DNA of 6,812 nucleotides from Pseudomonadota bacterium (GTDB lineage Bacteria; Pseudomonadota; Alphaproteobacteria; Caulobacterales; Caulobacteraceae), in NCBI GenBank assembly GCA_023416055.1, contig JAEZIH010000286.1, forward strand, positions 1-6,812. Direction: 5' to 3'. Below, in pieces: positions 1 to 6,246 of the stretch (the first letter of the stretch is position 1; every line of letters starts with the position of its first letter). Made by a program: the position numbers and the translations under genes. Below the pieces are notes generated by a model, which was not told the DNA's origin, made no database searches, and saw nothing but the letters and a program-made list of their open reading frames with translations.

Positions 1-1242
<1,242 letters not shown>

Positions 1243-1364
1243 GGGTCCTTGGGACTGTGGAAGGGGCGTCCCGCGCATCGGGGCGTCCTGCGATGTACGG
1301 AACCGCCCTGTCTCTGGGCGAGCGGGCGGCGCGGATTCGCCAGTCCTGTCCCGAACGTGGGCCG

Positions 1365-1392
1365 CATATAGAAGCCCCCACGCCAGAGTCAA
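1365..1392 (-). promoter_or_regulatory. Likely promoter of the DEAD-box helicase gene
   Basis: On the minus strand TTGACT (plus 1387-1392) is followed after 16 nt by TATATG (plus 1365-1370). This is a good match to a housekeeping sigma promoter and sits in the gap between the two divergent genes. Transcription would begin near 1358, leaving a leader of about 115 nt before the helicase ATG. This is a prediction from sequence only. Confidence 0.6.
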
Positions 1393-1418
1393 CTATTTCC
1401 CGATCCCGGGGAGGGGGC

Positions 1419-1446
1419 TTGGCAGCTCGTAAACCATTGTTAATAG
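1419..1446 (+). promoter_or_regulatory. Possible promoter of the small exported-protein gene
   Basis: TTGGCA (1419-1424) is followed after 16 nt by TAATAG (1441-1446), in a short AT-rich patch 34 nt before the ATG at 1480. The -10 match is only fair, and nearby alternatives such as TTAATA (1440-1445) fit about as well. The helicase promoter lies back to back about 27 nt to the left, so the two genes may share control DNA. Confidence 0.35.
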
Positions 1447-1479
1447 TCGGCGGCGGGAGTGGGTTATGAGGGGATCCGG

Positions 1480-1839
1480 ATGCTTCGCACGCTCGTCGTC
1501 GCGACCGTCTCGGCGGTGTGCCTGCTGGCCGGCCAGGCCCAGGCCGACATCAATGCGGCCTTCGGCAATACGGTCCTGTCGCGGTATGCCGACGGCGGCT
1601 GGGTGAAGCACTGGTTCAACCCGGACGGCAGCTATACGGCGCAGTTCTCGGACGGGCGAAGGCTGACGGCGCGCTGGTCGGTCAGGGGCGATCGCATCTG
1701 CCTGACCAACATCCGGCCCAACATGCTGATCCCGCGCTTCTGCACCGAGTTGATCGACGCCGACATCGGCGAGACATGGCAGTCGCGCGATCCGCTGGGC
1801 CGTCGGGTCAGCAATGTGCTGGTCGCCGGGCGCAGCTGA
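1480..1839 (+). CDS. Small predicted exported protein of unknown function (119 aa)
   Basis: I do not recognise the family. The protein opens with a typical Sec signal peptide: a short basic start (MLRT), a hydrophobic core at about 5-17, and AQA before Asp23 as a likely signal peptidase I site. The mature part is about 97 residues, probably periplasmic. It is rich in aromatic and Gly residues, with a WFNPDGSYTAQF stretch at 45-56 and a W-S-V-R-G-D-R-I-C segment at 66-74. This resembles small beta-rich bacterial proteins in which a sheet displays a 'response to substrate/GRW' pattern, but that is only an impression. The mature form has two cysteines, Cys74 and Cys88, which could form a disulfide. 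The ATG at 1480 is chosen over an in-frame GTG at 1459 because GAGGGG (1468-1473) lies 6 nt upstream and the signal peptide then begins correctly. Third codon positions are mostly G or C, supporting a real gene. It is divergent from the helicase and converges on tRNA-Asp. Confidence 0.82.
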   Translation: MLRTLVVATVSAVCLLAGQAQADINAAFGNTVLSRYADGGWVKHWFNPDGSYTAQFSDGRRLTARWSVRGDRICLTNIRPNMLIPRFCTELIDADIGETWQSRDPLGRRVSNVLVAGRS

Positions 1840-1863
1840 GACTTCGGACAGGTTGTGAGGGGA

Positions 1864-1883
1864 GCCGCCCTGCGGAGCGGCGG
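1864..1883. repeat. Short GC-rich hairpin after the exported-protein gene
   Basis: CCGCC (1865-1869) can pair with GGCGG (1879-1883), or GCCGC (1864-1868) with GCGGC (1877-1881). It lies about 25 nt after the stop codon of the exported-protein gene. No T run follows on either strand, so it is at best an atypical terminator. Short stems like this also occur by chance in DNA of this base composition. Confidence 0.3.
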
Positions 1884-1884
1884 T

Positions 1885-1922
1885 GCGCCATTCCCTGACT
1901 GATATATCAGAGGGAATGGCGC
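1885..1922. repeat. Perfect 12-bp inverted repeat enclosing a second palindrome, overlapping the tRNA-Asp 3' end
   Basis: GCGCCATTCCCT (1885-1896) is the exact reverse complement of AGGGAATGGCGC (1911-1922). Between them lies CTGATATATCAG (1899-1910), itself a perfect 12-bp palindrome, with a 2-nt GA offset at 1897-1898. In RNA from either strand this can form one long hairpin: 12 bp, a 2-nt bulge, then the inner stem. The right arm includes the last two acceptor-stem bases, the discriminator base and the CCA of tRNA-Asp. The place, between two converging genes, suits a bidirectional terminator, but neither strand has a T run after the stem. Other possibilities are a tRNA 3'-trailer processing structure or a trace of site-specific recombination at the tRNA end. 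The repeat is certain; its role is not. Confidence 0.9.
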
Positions 1923-1993
1923 GAGTGACGGGGCTCGAACCCGCGACCTCCGGCGTGACAGGCCGGCACTCTAACCAACTGAGCTACACCCGC
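1917..1993 (-). tRNA. tRNA-Asp, anticodon GTC, CCA encoded
   Basis: The minus strand folds into a full cloverleaf of 77 nt including CCA. The acceptor stem is GCGGGTG with CACTCGC (one G-U pair), the D stem GCTC with GAGT, the anticodon stem CCGGC with GCCGG around loop CTGTCAC, and the T stem GCGGG with CCCGT around TTCGAGC. The anticodon GTC lies at plus 1957-1959 and reads GAC and GAU. The discriminator base is G (plus 1920), the usual identity element of tRNA-Asp, and CCA is encoded at plus 1919-1917. It is read away from the nuo operon and toward the 3' end of the exported-protein gene. Confidence 0.98.
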
Positions 1994-2034
1994 GTTTCCC
2001 GGCCGCGAAGCAGTGCGTCGCGGCGAGGCGGGTC

Positions 2035-2063
2035 GTTTAGGCGGGGGCGCCTCGCGCTGTCAA
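2035..2063 (-). promoter_or_regulatory. Likely promoter of tRNA-Asp
   Basis: On the minus strand a perfect TTGACA (plus 2058-2063) is followed after 17 nt by CTAAAC (plus 2035-2040), close to the Caulobacter-type CTA-A -10 element. Transcription would begin near 2028, about 35 nt before the mature tRNA 5' end. The -10 lies inside an 8-bp inverted repeat: GCGAGGCG at 2023-2030 and CGCCTCGC at 2048-2055. Confidence 0.65.
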
Positions 2064-2182
2064 GCGAGGAAAATGCGGCCGGCGACGGTTTTTTCCGCCG
2101 GGCCCTTCAACGCCGACGCCGCCTTTCAAAGGGCTCAAATTGCTGCGAACCATTCTCAAGAAAAACCTTTCGCCGCATGGGT

Positions 2183-2211
2183 TTGAACGGGCGGACTTCC
2201 GGGGCTAGAAA
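2183..2211 (+). promoter_or_regulatory. Likely main promoter of the nuo operon
   Basis: TTGAAC (2183-2188) is followed, after 16 nt, by CTAGAA (2205-2210) within GCTAGAAA (2204-2211), which matches the Caulobacter housekeeping -10 pattern GCTANAWC at all but the last position. The predicted start near 2217 leaves a leader of about 40 nt before nuoA. Upstream, 2124-2170 is unusually AT-rich for this window, with repeated TTCAA or CTCAA words at 2106, 2125, 2134 and 2155, which may be an activator or UP-like region. No known regulator site is recognised there. Confidence 0.6.
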
Positions 2212-2219
2212 GCGCCGAT

Positions 2220-2242
2220 TCCGCCCTCCCCTTCCCGGCGGA
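2220..2242 (+). promoter_or_regulatory. Leader hairpin just before the nuoA ribosome binding site
   Basis: TCCGCC (2220-2225) pairs exactly with GGCGGA (2237-2242) across an 11-nt pyrimidine loop. The stem ends one base before GAGG (2244-2247), the probable nuoA ribosome binding site. It would occupy nearly all of the predicted leader. It could affect translation or RNA stability, though a 6-bp GC stem can also arise by chance here. Confidence 0.35.
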
Positions 2243-2256
2243 CGAGGTCCTTCCGG

Positions 2257-2634
2257 ATGAATGAATTTCTTCTCGAATACCTGCCGATCGTGGTCTTTCT
2301 CGGGATCGCGACGGTGCTCGGGCTCGGCTTCATGCTGGCCGCCTGGGTTCTGGCGCCGAAGAATCCCGACTCGGAGAAGCTGTCGGCCTACGAGTGCGGC
2401 TTCAACGCCTTCGACGACGCGCGCATGAAGTTCGACGTGCGCTTCTACCTGGTCTCGATCCTGTTCATCATCTTCGATCTGGAAGTGGCCTTCCTGTTCC
2501 CGTGGGCGGTGTCGATGTTCGACCTGTCCCAGGCGGGCATGGTGTTCGCCTTCTGGTCGATGATGATCTTCCTGGGCGTGCTGACCATCGGCTTCATCTA
2601 CGAATGGAAGAAGGGCGCCCTCGAATGGGAGTGA
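2257..2634 (+). CDS. nuoA: NADH-quinone oxidoreductase subunit A (complex I membrane subunit, ND3 homologue)
   Basis: The 125-residue protein has the three transmembrane helices of NuoA/ND3, at about 9-32, 63-85 and 93-115. The long loop between helices 1 and 2 carries the family signature YECGFN (45-50). Cys47 corresponds to the loop cysteine of mitochondrial ND3 that marks the active/deactive state. Helix 2 holds the conserved acidic pair Asp74 and Glu76 ([11 protein letters not shown], 73-83). NuoA anchors the peripheral arm near the quinone channel and sits at the start of the proton-pumping arm in the cytoplasmic membrane. It is the first gene of the operon. The ATG at 2257 is preceded by GAGG 9 nt upstream; the ATG at 2261 is in another frame. 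Its stop overlaps the start of nuoB. Length and motifs are normal. Confidence 0.97.
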   Translation: MNEFLLEYLPIVVFLGIATVLGLGFMLAAWVLAPKNPDSEKLSAYECGFNAFDDARMKFDVRFYLVSILFIIFDLEVAFLFPWAVSMFDLSQAGMVFAFWSMMIFLGVLTIGFIYEWKKGALEWE

Positions 2635-3257
2635 CCACCGACAACACCCTGCCGCTGATCGGAGCGGGCAACCAGGGCGCGTCGCCGTCGGGCGCGCCGT
2701 CGTCGCCGGTCGCCTTCGGCCAGGCCGGCCGCACCCTGGTGCAGGGCTACGACCCCAAGGTGCACGACAAGTTCTTCGAGGCGGTCAACGCCGAGCTGGG
2801 CGAGCGCGGCTTCGTGACCGCCAGCCTGGACGACGTCATCAACTGGGCGCGCACCGGCTCGCTGATGTGGATGACCTTCGGCCTGGCCTGCTGCGCCGTC
2901 GAGATGATGCAGGCCTCGATGCCGCGCTTCGACATGGAGCGCTTCGGCATGGCGCCGCGCGCCAGCCCGCGCCAGTCGGACCTGATGATCGTCGCCGGCA
3001 CCCTGACCAACAAGATGGCTCCTGCCCTGCGCAAGGTCTACGACCAGATGCCCGACCCCCGTTACGTGCTGTCGATGGGCAGCTGCGCCAACGGCGGCGG
3101 GTACTACCACTACAGCTACAGCGTGGTTCGCGGTTGCGACCGGGTCGTGCCGGTCGACGCCTATGTGCCGGGGTGCCCGCCGACGGCGGAGGCGCTGCTG
3201 TACGGCCTGCTGCAGCTGCAGAAGAAGATCCGCCGCACGGGGACGATCGACCGATGA
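2625..3257 (+). CDS. nuoB: NADH-quinone oxidoreductase subunit B (carries cluster N2)
   Basis: The 210-residue protein has the four [4Fe-4S] N2 ligands: the tandem pair Cys89-Cys90 (FGLACCAVE), Cys154 ([10 protein letters not shown]) and Cys184 (VPGCPP). N2 is the last cluster before quinone. NuoB packs against NuoD to form the quinone site on the cytoplasmic side of the membrane. The spacing of the ligands (64 and 30 residues) is, as I recall, that of the mitochondrial PSST subunit rather than the E. coli protein. Residues 1-40 are a variable Gly/Ser/Pro/Ala-rich extension; the conserved core begins near 60. The chosen ATG overlaps the nuoA end by 10 nt, with AAGG at 2611-2614 as a possible ribosome binding site. 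An in-frame GTG at 2631, two codons later, would make a 4-nt overlap of the kind seen at other junctions here and cannot be excluded. The stop overlaps nuoC as ATGA. Confidence 0.97.
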   Translation: MGVTTDNTLPLIGAGNQGASPSGAPSSPVAFGQAGRTLVQGYDPKVHDKFFEAVNAELGERGFVTASLDDVINWARTGSLMWMTFGLACCAVEMMQASMPRFDMERFGMAPRASPRQSDLMIVAGTLTNKMAPALRKVYDQMPDPRYVLSMGSCANGGGYYHYSYSVVRGCDRVVPVDAYVPGCPPTAEALLYGLLQLQKKIRRTGTIDR

Positions 3258-3868
3258 ACGCCGTCGCCCGTATCGAAGAGATGGAATCGGCGCTGACCCC
3301 TCTGGGGACCGAGATGGTCGCCGCCCTCGGCGTCCAGGCCCAGGTGGCGTTCGGCGAGCTGACCCTGGTCTGCGAGCGCGAGCGCATCGTCGAGGTGCTG
3401 ACCGCGCTTCGCGACCGCTTCGGCTTCCAGCAGCTGGTCGACCTATGCGGGGTGGACTTCCCGGATCGCGCCGAGCGGTTCGAGGTGGTCTACCACCTGC
3501 TGTCGCTGACCCGGAACGCGCGCATCCGCGTCAAGGTGACGACGGACGAGCAGCAGCCCGTGCCCAGCGTCATCGAGGTCTATCCCAACGCCAACTGGTT
3601 CGAGCGCGAGGCGTTCGACATGTACGGCATGCTGTTCTCGGACCATCCGGACCTGCGCCGGCTGCTGACCGACTACGGCTTCCAGGGGCATCCGCTGCGC
3701 AAGGATTTCCCGATGACGGGCTATGTCGAGGTCCGTTACGACGACGAGCAGAAGCGGGTCGTCTACGAGCCGGTCAAGCTGACCCAGGAGTTCCGGCAGT
3801 TCGACTTCATGTCGCCGTGGGAAGGCGCCGACTACGTCCTGCCGGGCGACGAGAAGGGGAACGGCTGA
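3254..3868 (+). CDS. nuoC: NADH-quinone oxidoreductase subunit C (30 kDa subunit)
   Basis: The 204-residue protein carries the 30-kDa subunit signature at 117-154: EREAFDMYG, then F-x-x-H-P-D-L-R-R (128-136), then [12 protein letters not shown] (142-153). It has no cofactor; it supports the quinone-site module with NuoB and NuoD in the peripheral arm at the cytoplasmic face. It is a separate gene here, unlike the fused nuoCD of E. coli, which matches the arrangement in alphaproteobacteria and mitochondria. The ATG at 3254 shares ATGA with the nuoB stop, pointing to coupled translation. The C-terminal part (about 155-204) includes [10 protein letters not shown], usual for the long form of this subunit. 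Nothing looks broken or unusual. Confidence 0.97.
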   Translation: MNAVARIEEMESALTPLGTEMVAALGVQAQVAFGELTLVCERERIVEVLTALRDRFGFQQLVDLCGVDFPDRAERFEVVYHLLSLTRNARIRVKVTTDEQQPVPSVIEVYPNANWFEREAFDMYGMLFSDHPDLRRLLTDYGFQGHPLRKDFPMTGYVEVRYDDEQKRVVYEPVKLTQEFRQFDFMSPWEGADYVLPGDEKGNG

Positions 3869-5133
3869 TGGCTGAGGGATCCCGCATTCCGGCCCCGCTG
3901 GGCGCCGACATCGACGTCTTCGAGGACGACGCGCGCACCGAGCACGCGCGGGCGATGGACGATCGCAAGTTCACCATCAACTTCGGCCCGCAACACCCGG
4001 CCGCCCACGGCGTGCTGCGTCTGGTGCTGGAGCTGGACGGCGAGCTGGTGACCCGCGTCGACCCGCACATCGGCCTGCTGCACCGCGGCACCGAGAAGCT
4101 GATGGAGGCGCGCACCTACCTGCAGAACGTGCCCTACCTCGACCGCCTCGACTACGTGGCGCCGATGAACCAGGAGCATGCCTTCTGCCTGGCCATCGAG
4201 AAGCTGCTGGGTCTGGACGTGCCGTACCGCGGCCAGCTGATCCGCGTGCTGTACAGCGAGATCGGCCGCATCCTGTCGCACCTGCTGAACGTGACCACCC
4301 AGGCCATGGACGTCGGCGCCCTGACCCCGCCGCTGTGGGGCTTCGAGGAGCGCGAGAAGCTGATGGTGTTCTACGAGCGCGCCTCCGGGTCGCGCCTGCA
4401 CGCCAACTACTTCCGCCCGGGCGGCGTCCACCAGGACCTGCCGCCGGACCTGATCGACGACATCGGCCGCTGGTGCCTGGAGTTCCCGGCGGCGCTGAAG
4501 GACATCGAGTCCCTGATCACCGAGAACCGCATCTTCAAGCAGCGCAACGTCGACATCGGCGTGGTGTCGAAGGAAGAGCCGCTGGCCTGGGGCTTCTCGG
4601 GCGTGATGGGTCGCGGCTCGGACATTCCGTGGGACCTGCGCAAGTCGCAGCCGTACGAGAGCTACGCCGACCTCGAATTCGACATCGCTGTCGGCAAGAA
4701 CGGGGACTGCTGGGACCGTTACCTGGTGCGCGTCGAGGAGATGAAGCAGTCGGTGCGGATCATGGAGCAGTGCATCCACAAGCTGCGCAACTGCCCCGGC
4801 GAGCCCGTCCTGGCCGAGGACAACAAGATCACGCCGCCGCGGCGAGGCGAGATGAAGCGGTCGATGGAATCGCTCATCCACCACTTCAAGCTCTTCACCG
4901 AGGGCTTCCGCACGCCCGAGGGCGAGGTCTACGCCGCCGTCGAGGCGCCCAAGGGCGAGTTCGGCGTCTACCTGGTCTCGGACGGCACCAACAAGCCGTA
5001 CCGGGTGAAGATCGCCGCGCCGGGCTTCAAGCACCTGCAGGCCATGGACTGGATGAACCGCGGCCACATGCTGGCTGACGTCTCGGCCATCCTCGGCTCG
5101 CTGGACATCGTCTTCGGCGAGGTGGACCGGTGA
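3868..5133 (+). CDS. nuoD: NADH-quinone oxidoreductase subunit D (49 kDa, quinone-site subunit)
   Basis: The 421-residue protein is the full 49-kDa subunit, descended from the large subunit of [NiFe] hydrogenases but lacking their metal ligands. The quinone-site loop [10 protein letters not shown] (39-48) holds His43 and His47, and YLDRLDY (90-96) holds Tyr96. By comparison with other complex I proteins, His47 and Tyr96 should contact the quinone headgroup. The C-terminus ([16 protein letters not shown] at about 372-387, ending GEVDR) is the usual form. Residues 1-30 are a variable acidic extension before the conserved [12 protein letters not shown]. The start overlaps the nuoC stop by one base (TGATG), and AAGGGG at 3854-3859, 8 nt before the ATG, is a strong ribosome binding site. 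It works with NuoB and NuoC in reducing quinone and driving the proton pumps. Confidence 0.98.
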   Translation: MAEGSRIPAPLGADIDVFEDDARTEHARAMDDRKFTINFGPQHPAAHGVLRLVLELDGELVTRVDPHIGLLHRGTEKLMEARTYLQNVPYLDRLDYVAPMNQEHAFCLAIEKLLGLDVPYRGQLIRVLYSEIGRILSHLLNVTTQAMDVGALTPPLWGFEEREKLMVFYERASGSRLHANYFRPGGVHQDLPPDLIDDIGRWCLEFPAALKDIESLITENRIFKQRNVDIGVVSKEEPLAWGFSGVMGRGSDIPWDLRKSQPYESYADLEFDIAVGKNGDCWDRYLVRVEEMKQSVRIMEQCIHKLRNCPGEPVLAEDNKITPPRRGEMKRSMESLIHHFKLFTEGFRTPEGEVYAAVEAPKGEFGVYLVSDGTNKPYRVKIAAPGFKHLQAMDWMNRGHMLADVSAILGSLDIVFGEVDR

Positions 5134-5318
5134 CCGACAAGCCGCTCAGCGACCTGGTCCGGCAGGGCTGGGAAGTGGCCGACTTCTCGGTCGCCACCGA
5201 CAGCTCGGGGTGGCAGACGCACTGCTTCCTCGTCCGCCGCCAGGGGCAACACAAGGTCCTCACGGTCCGCAAGAAGATGCTGGGCGACGGGGTCGTCGCC
5301 TCGGAAATGGAAGTCTGA
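5130..5318 (+). CDS. Uncharacterised 62-aa protein encoded between nuoD and nuoE
   Basis: I do not recognise a named family. The frame starts with GTG at 5130, overlapping the nuoD stop as GTGA, and ends with TGA sharing one base with the nuoE ATG, so it fills the gap exactly. GAGG at 5119-5122 lies 7 nt before the GTG. All but about four of its codons end in G or C, as expected for a translated gene here. The product is soluble, with no signal peptide or membrane helix. The pattern GWEVADFSV (13-21), W28, HCFLVRR (31-37), HKVLTVRK (41-48) suggests three or four beta strands in a small sheet domain; Cys32 is the only cysteine. Co-translation with nuo genes suggests a role in complex I assembly or as an extra subunit, but that is inference. 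Small unidentified frames are also known in the complex I clusters of Paracoccus and Rhodobacter; whether this one corresponds to any of them cannot be judged here. Confidence 0.85.
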   Translation: MTDKPLSDLVRQGWEVADFSVATDSSGWQTHCFLVRRQGQHKVLTVRKKMLGDGVVASEMEV

Positions 5319-5980
5319 TGAGCGTTCGTCGTCTCGCCAAGGAACAGCCCGCCTCATTCGCCTTCTCGAAGGCGACGAAGGCCAAGGCCGACTGGTGGAT
5401 CAGCAAATATCCGGATGACCGTCGCCAGTCGGCGGTGATCCCGATCCTGTGGCTGGTCCAGAAGCAGGAGGGTTGGGTCTCGGAGCCCGCCATCCGCGCC
5501 ATCGGCGAGCTGCTGGGCATGCCCTACATCCGGGTGCTGGAGGTCGCGACCTTCTACACCATGTTCCAGCTCGAACCCGTTGGAACGACTGCACTTATCC
5601 AGGTTTGCGGCACCACGCCCTGCATGCTGCGCGGCGCCAACGACCTGATGAAGGTGTGCCGCGAGAAGATCGGGCCGAAGGACGTGCTGAGCGCCGACGG
5701 CAAGTTCACCTGGCAGGAAGTCGAGTGCCTGGGCGCCTGCGCCAATGCGCCGATGGCCCAGATCAACGACTACTATTTCGAGGACCTGACGCCCGAGAGC
5801 ATGGCGCAGATCATCGACGACTTCGCCGCCGGCAAGACTCCCCAGCCGGGCAGCCGCGCCCGCCGCAACAGCTCGGAGCCCGAGGGCGGGGCCCTGACCC
5901 TGACCGATCCCAAGCTGTACGACGGCTCGGCCGCCAAGAAGATCAAGTCGCTGCCTAACAGCAAGCCGGTGCCTGCATGA
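5318..5980 (+). CDS. nuoE: NADH-quinone oxidoreductase subunit E (24 kDa, cluster N1a)
   Basis: The 220-residue protein has the thioredoxin-like [2Fe-2S] fold of the 24-kDa subunit. Ligands are Cys97 and Cys102 (QVCGTTPCMLRG) and Cys137 and Cys141 (ECLGACANAP), which bind cluster N1a. The N-terminal helical part includes VIPILWLVQKQEGWVS (40-55) and EVATFYTMF (75-83), both typical of the family. With NuoF it forms the NADH-oxidising end of the peripheral arm; N1a takes an electron from FMN but lies off the main path. Residues from about 173 to 220 form a tail rich in Pro, Ser, Lys and Arg that goes beyond the E. coli length of about 166 residues; tails of this sort occur in alphaproteobacteria. 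GGAAG (5309-5313) lies 4 nt before the ATG. The stop overlaps the next small gene as ATGA. Confidence 0.97.
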   Translation: MSVRRLAKEQPASFAFSKATKAKADWWISKYPDDRRQSAVIPILWLVQKQEGWVSEPAIRAIGELLGMPYIRVLEVATFYTMFQLEPVGTTALIQVCGTTPCMLRGANDLMKVCREKIGPKDVLSADGKFTWQEVECLGACANAPMAQINDYYFEDLTPESMAQIIDDFAAGKTPQPGSRARRNSSEPEGGALTLTDPKLYDGSAAKKIKSLPNSKPVPA

Positions 5981-6243
5981 CGGGACCGGATCTTTCCGAT
6001 GACGCGGCCTACCGCGCTTACCGCACCGAGCTGCGCTCGGTCGGGCGGACCCCGCGCCTGATCGGCTTCGCCTTGGTGGTGCTGGGCGCCATCGCCGTCT
6101 GGACGGGCGTCAAGGCGGGCGGGGCAGGGCCCCTGATCCAGCAGGCGGGCTACGCCGCCCTGGCGATCGGCTGGGTGCTGATGCTGGCGGCTATCGTTCT
6201 GCGCACCCGTTATCACCGTCGCCGCATGCGTGAGATGAACTGA
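5977..6243 (+). CDS. Uncharacterised 88-aa membrane protein encoded between nuoE and nuoF
   Basis: I do not recognise a family. The start ATG at 5977 overlaps the nuoE stop as ATGA, and the stop lies 3 nt before nuoF, so it is fully built into the operon. Most codons (about 86 percent) end in G or C, supporting translation. The protein has a soluble N-terminus of about 27 residues (DLSDDAAYRAYRTELRSVGR), two hydrophobic helices at about 28-47 and 57-76, a short Gly-rich link (GGAGP) between them, and a very basic C-terminus (RTRYHRRRMR, 76-85). By the positive-inside rule both ends should face the cytoplasm, giving a helical hairpin. No clear ribosome binding site is seen, so it probably depends on translation of nuoE. 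Position suggests an accessory membrane part or assembly helper of complex I, though NuoE and NuoF are soluble-arm subunits; a merely co-transcribed membrane protein is also possible. Confidence 0.85.
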   Translation: MTGPDLSDDAAYRAYRTELRSVGRTPRLIGFALVVLGAIAVWTGVKAGGAGPLIQQAGYAALAIGWVLMLAAIVLRTRYHRRRMREMN

Positions 6244-6246
6244 ACC

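Noticed and set aside
1466..1482. ATG at 1466 and GTG at 1459 as starts for the exported-protein gene
   Set aside because: ATG 1466 is in another frame. GTG 1459 would add seven residues in front of the signal peptide and lacks a well-placed ribosome binding site.
1899..1910. CTGATATATCAG considered as an FNR/FixK-type anaerobic regulator site
   Set aside because: That family uses TTGAT and ATCAA half-sites separated by four bases; here the half-sites are CTGAT and ATCAG with two bases between, and the site lies downstream of the genes around it.
1885..1922. Inverted repeat considered as the end of an insertion sequence or a short mobile repeat
   Set aside because: No transposase, second end or target-site duplication is visible, and one arm is part of a functional tRNA. 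It is kept as an unexplained repeat instead.
2079..2101. Hairpin CCGGCG/CGCCGG with a T run, considered as an intrinsic terminator
   Set aside because: The T run lies inside the loop, not after the stem, and no gene ends just upstream on either strand; the site lies between divergent promoters.
1883..2260. 125-codon plus-strand frame running through the tRNA-Asp region
   Set aside because: Its first part (ARVTGLEPATSGVTGR and on) is the well-known false translation of the antisense strand of a tRNA, often misannotated as a protein. The rest covers promoter DNA.
3832..5067. 411-codon minus-strand frame opposite nuoD
   Set aside because: It lies almost wholly opposite nuoD and is made mostly of Val, Leu, Asp, His and Arg, as expected for the reverse of GC-rich codons. 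It has no motif and no ribosome binding site of note.
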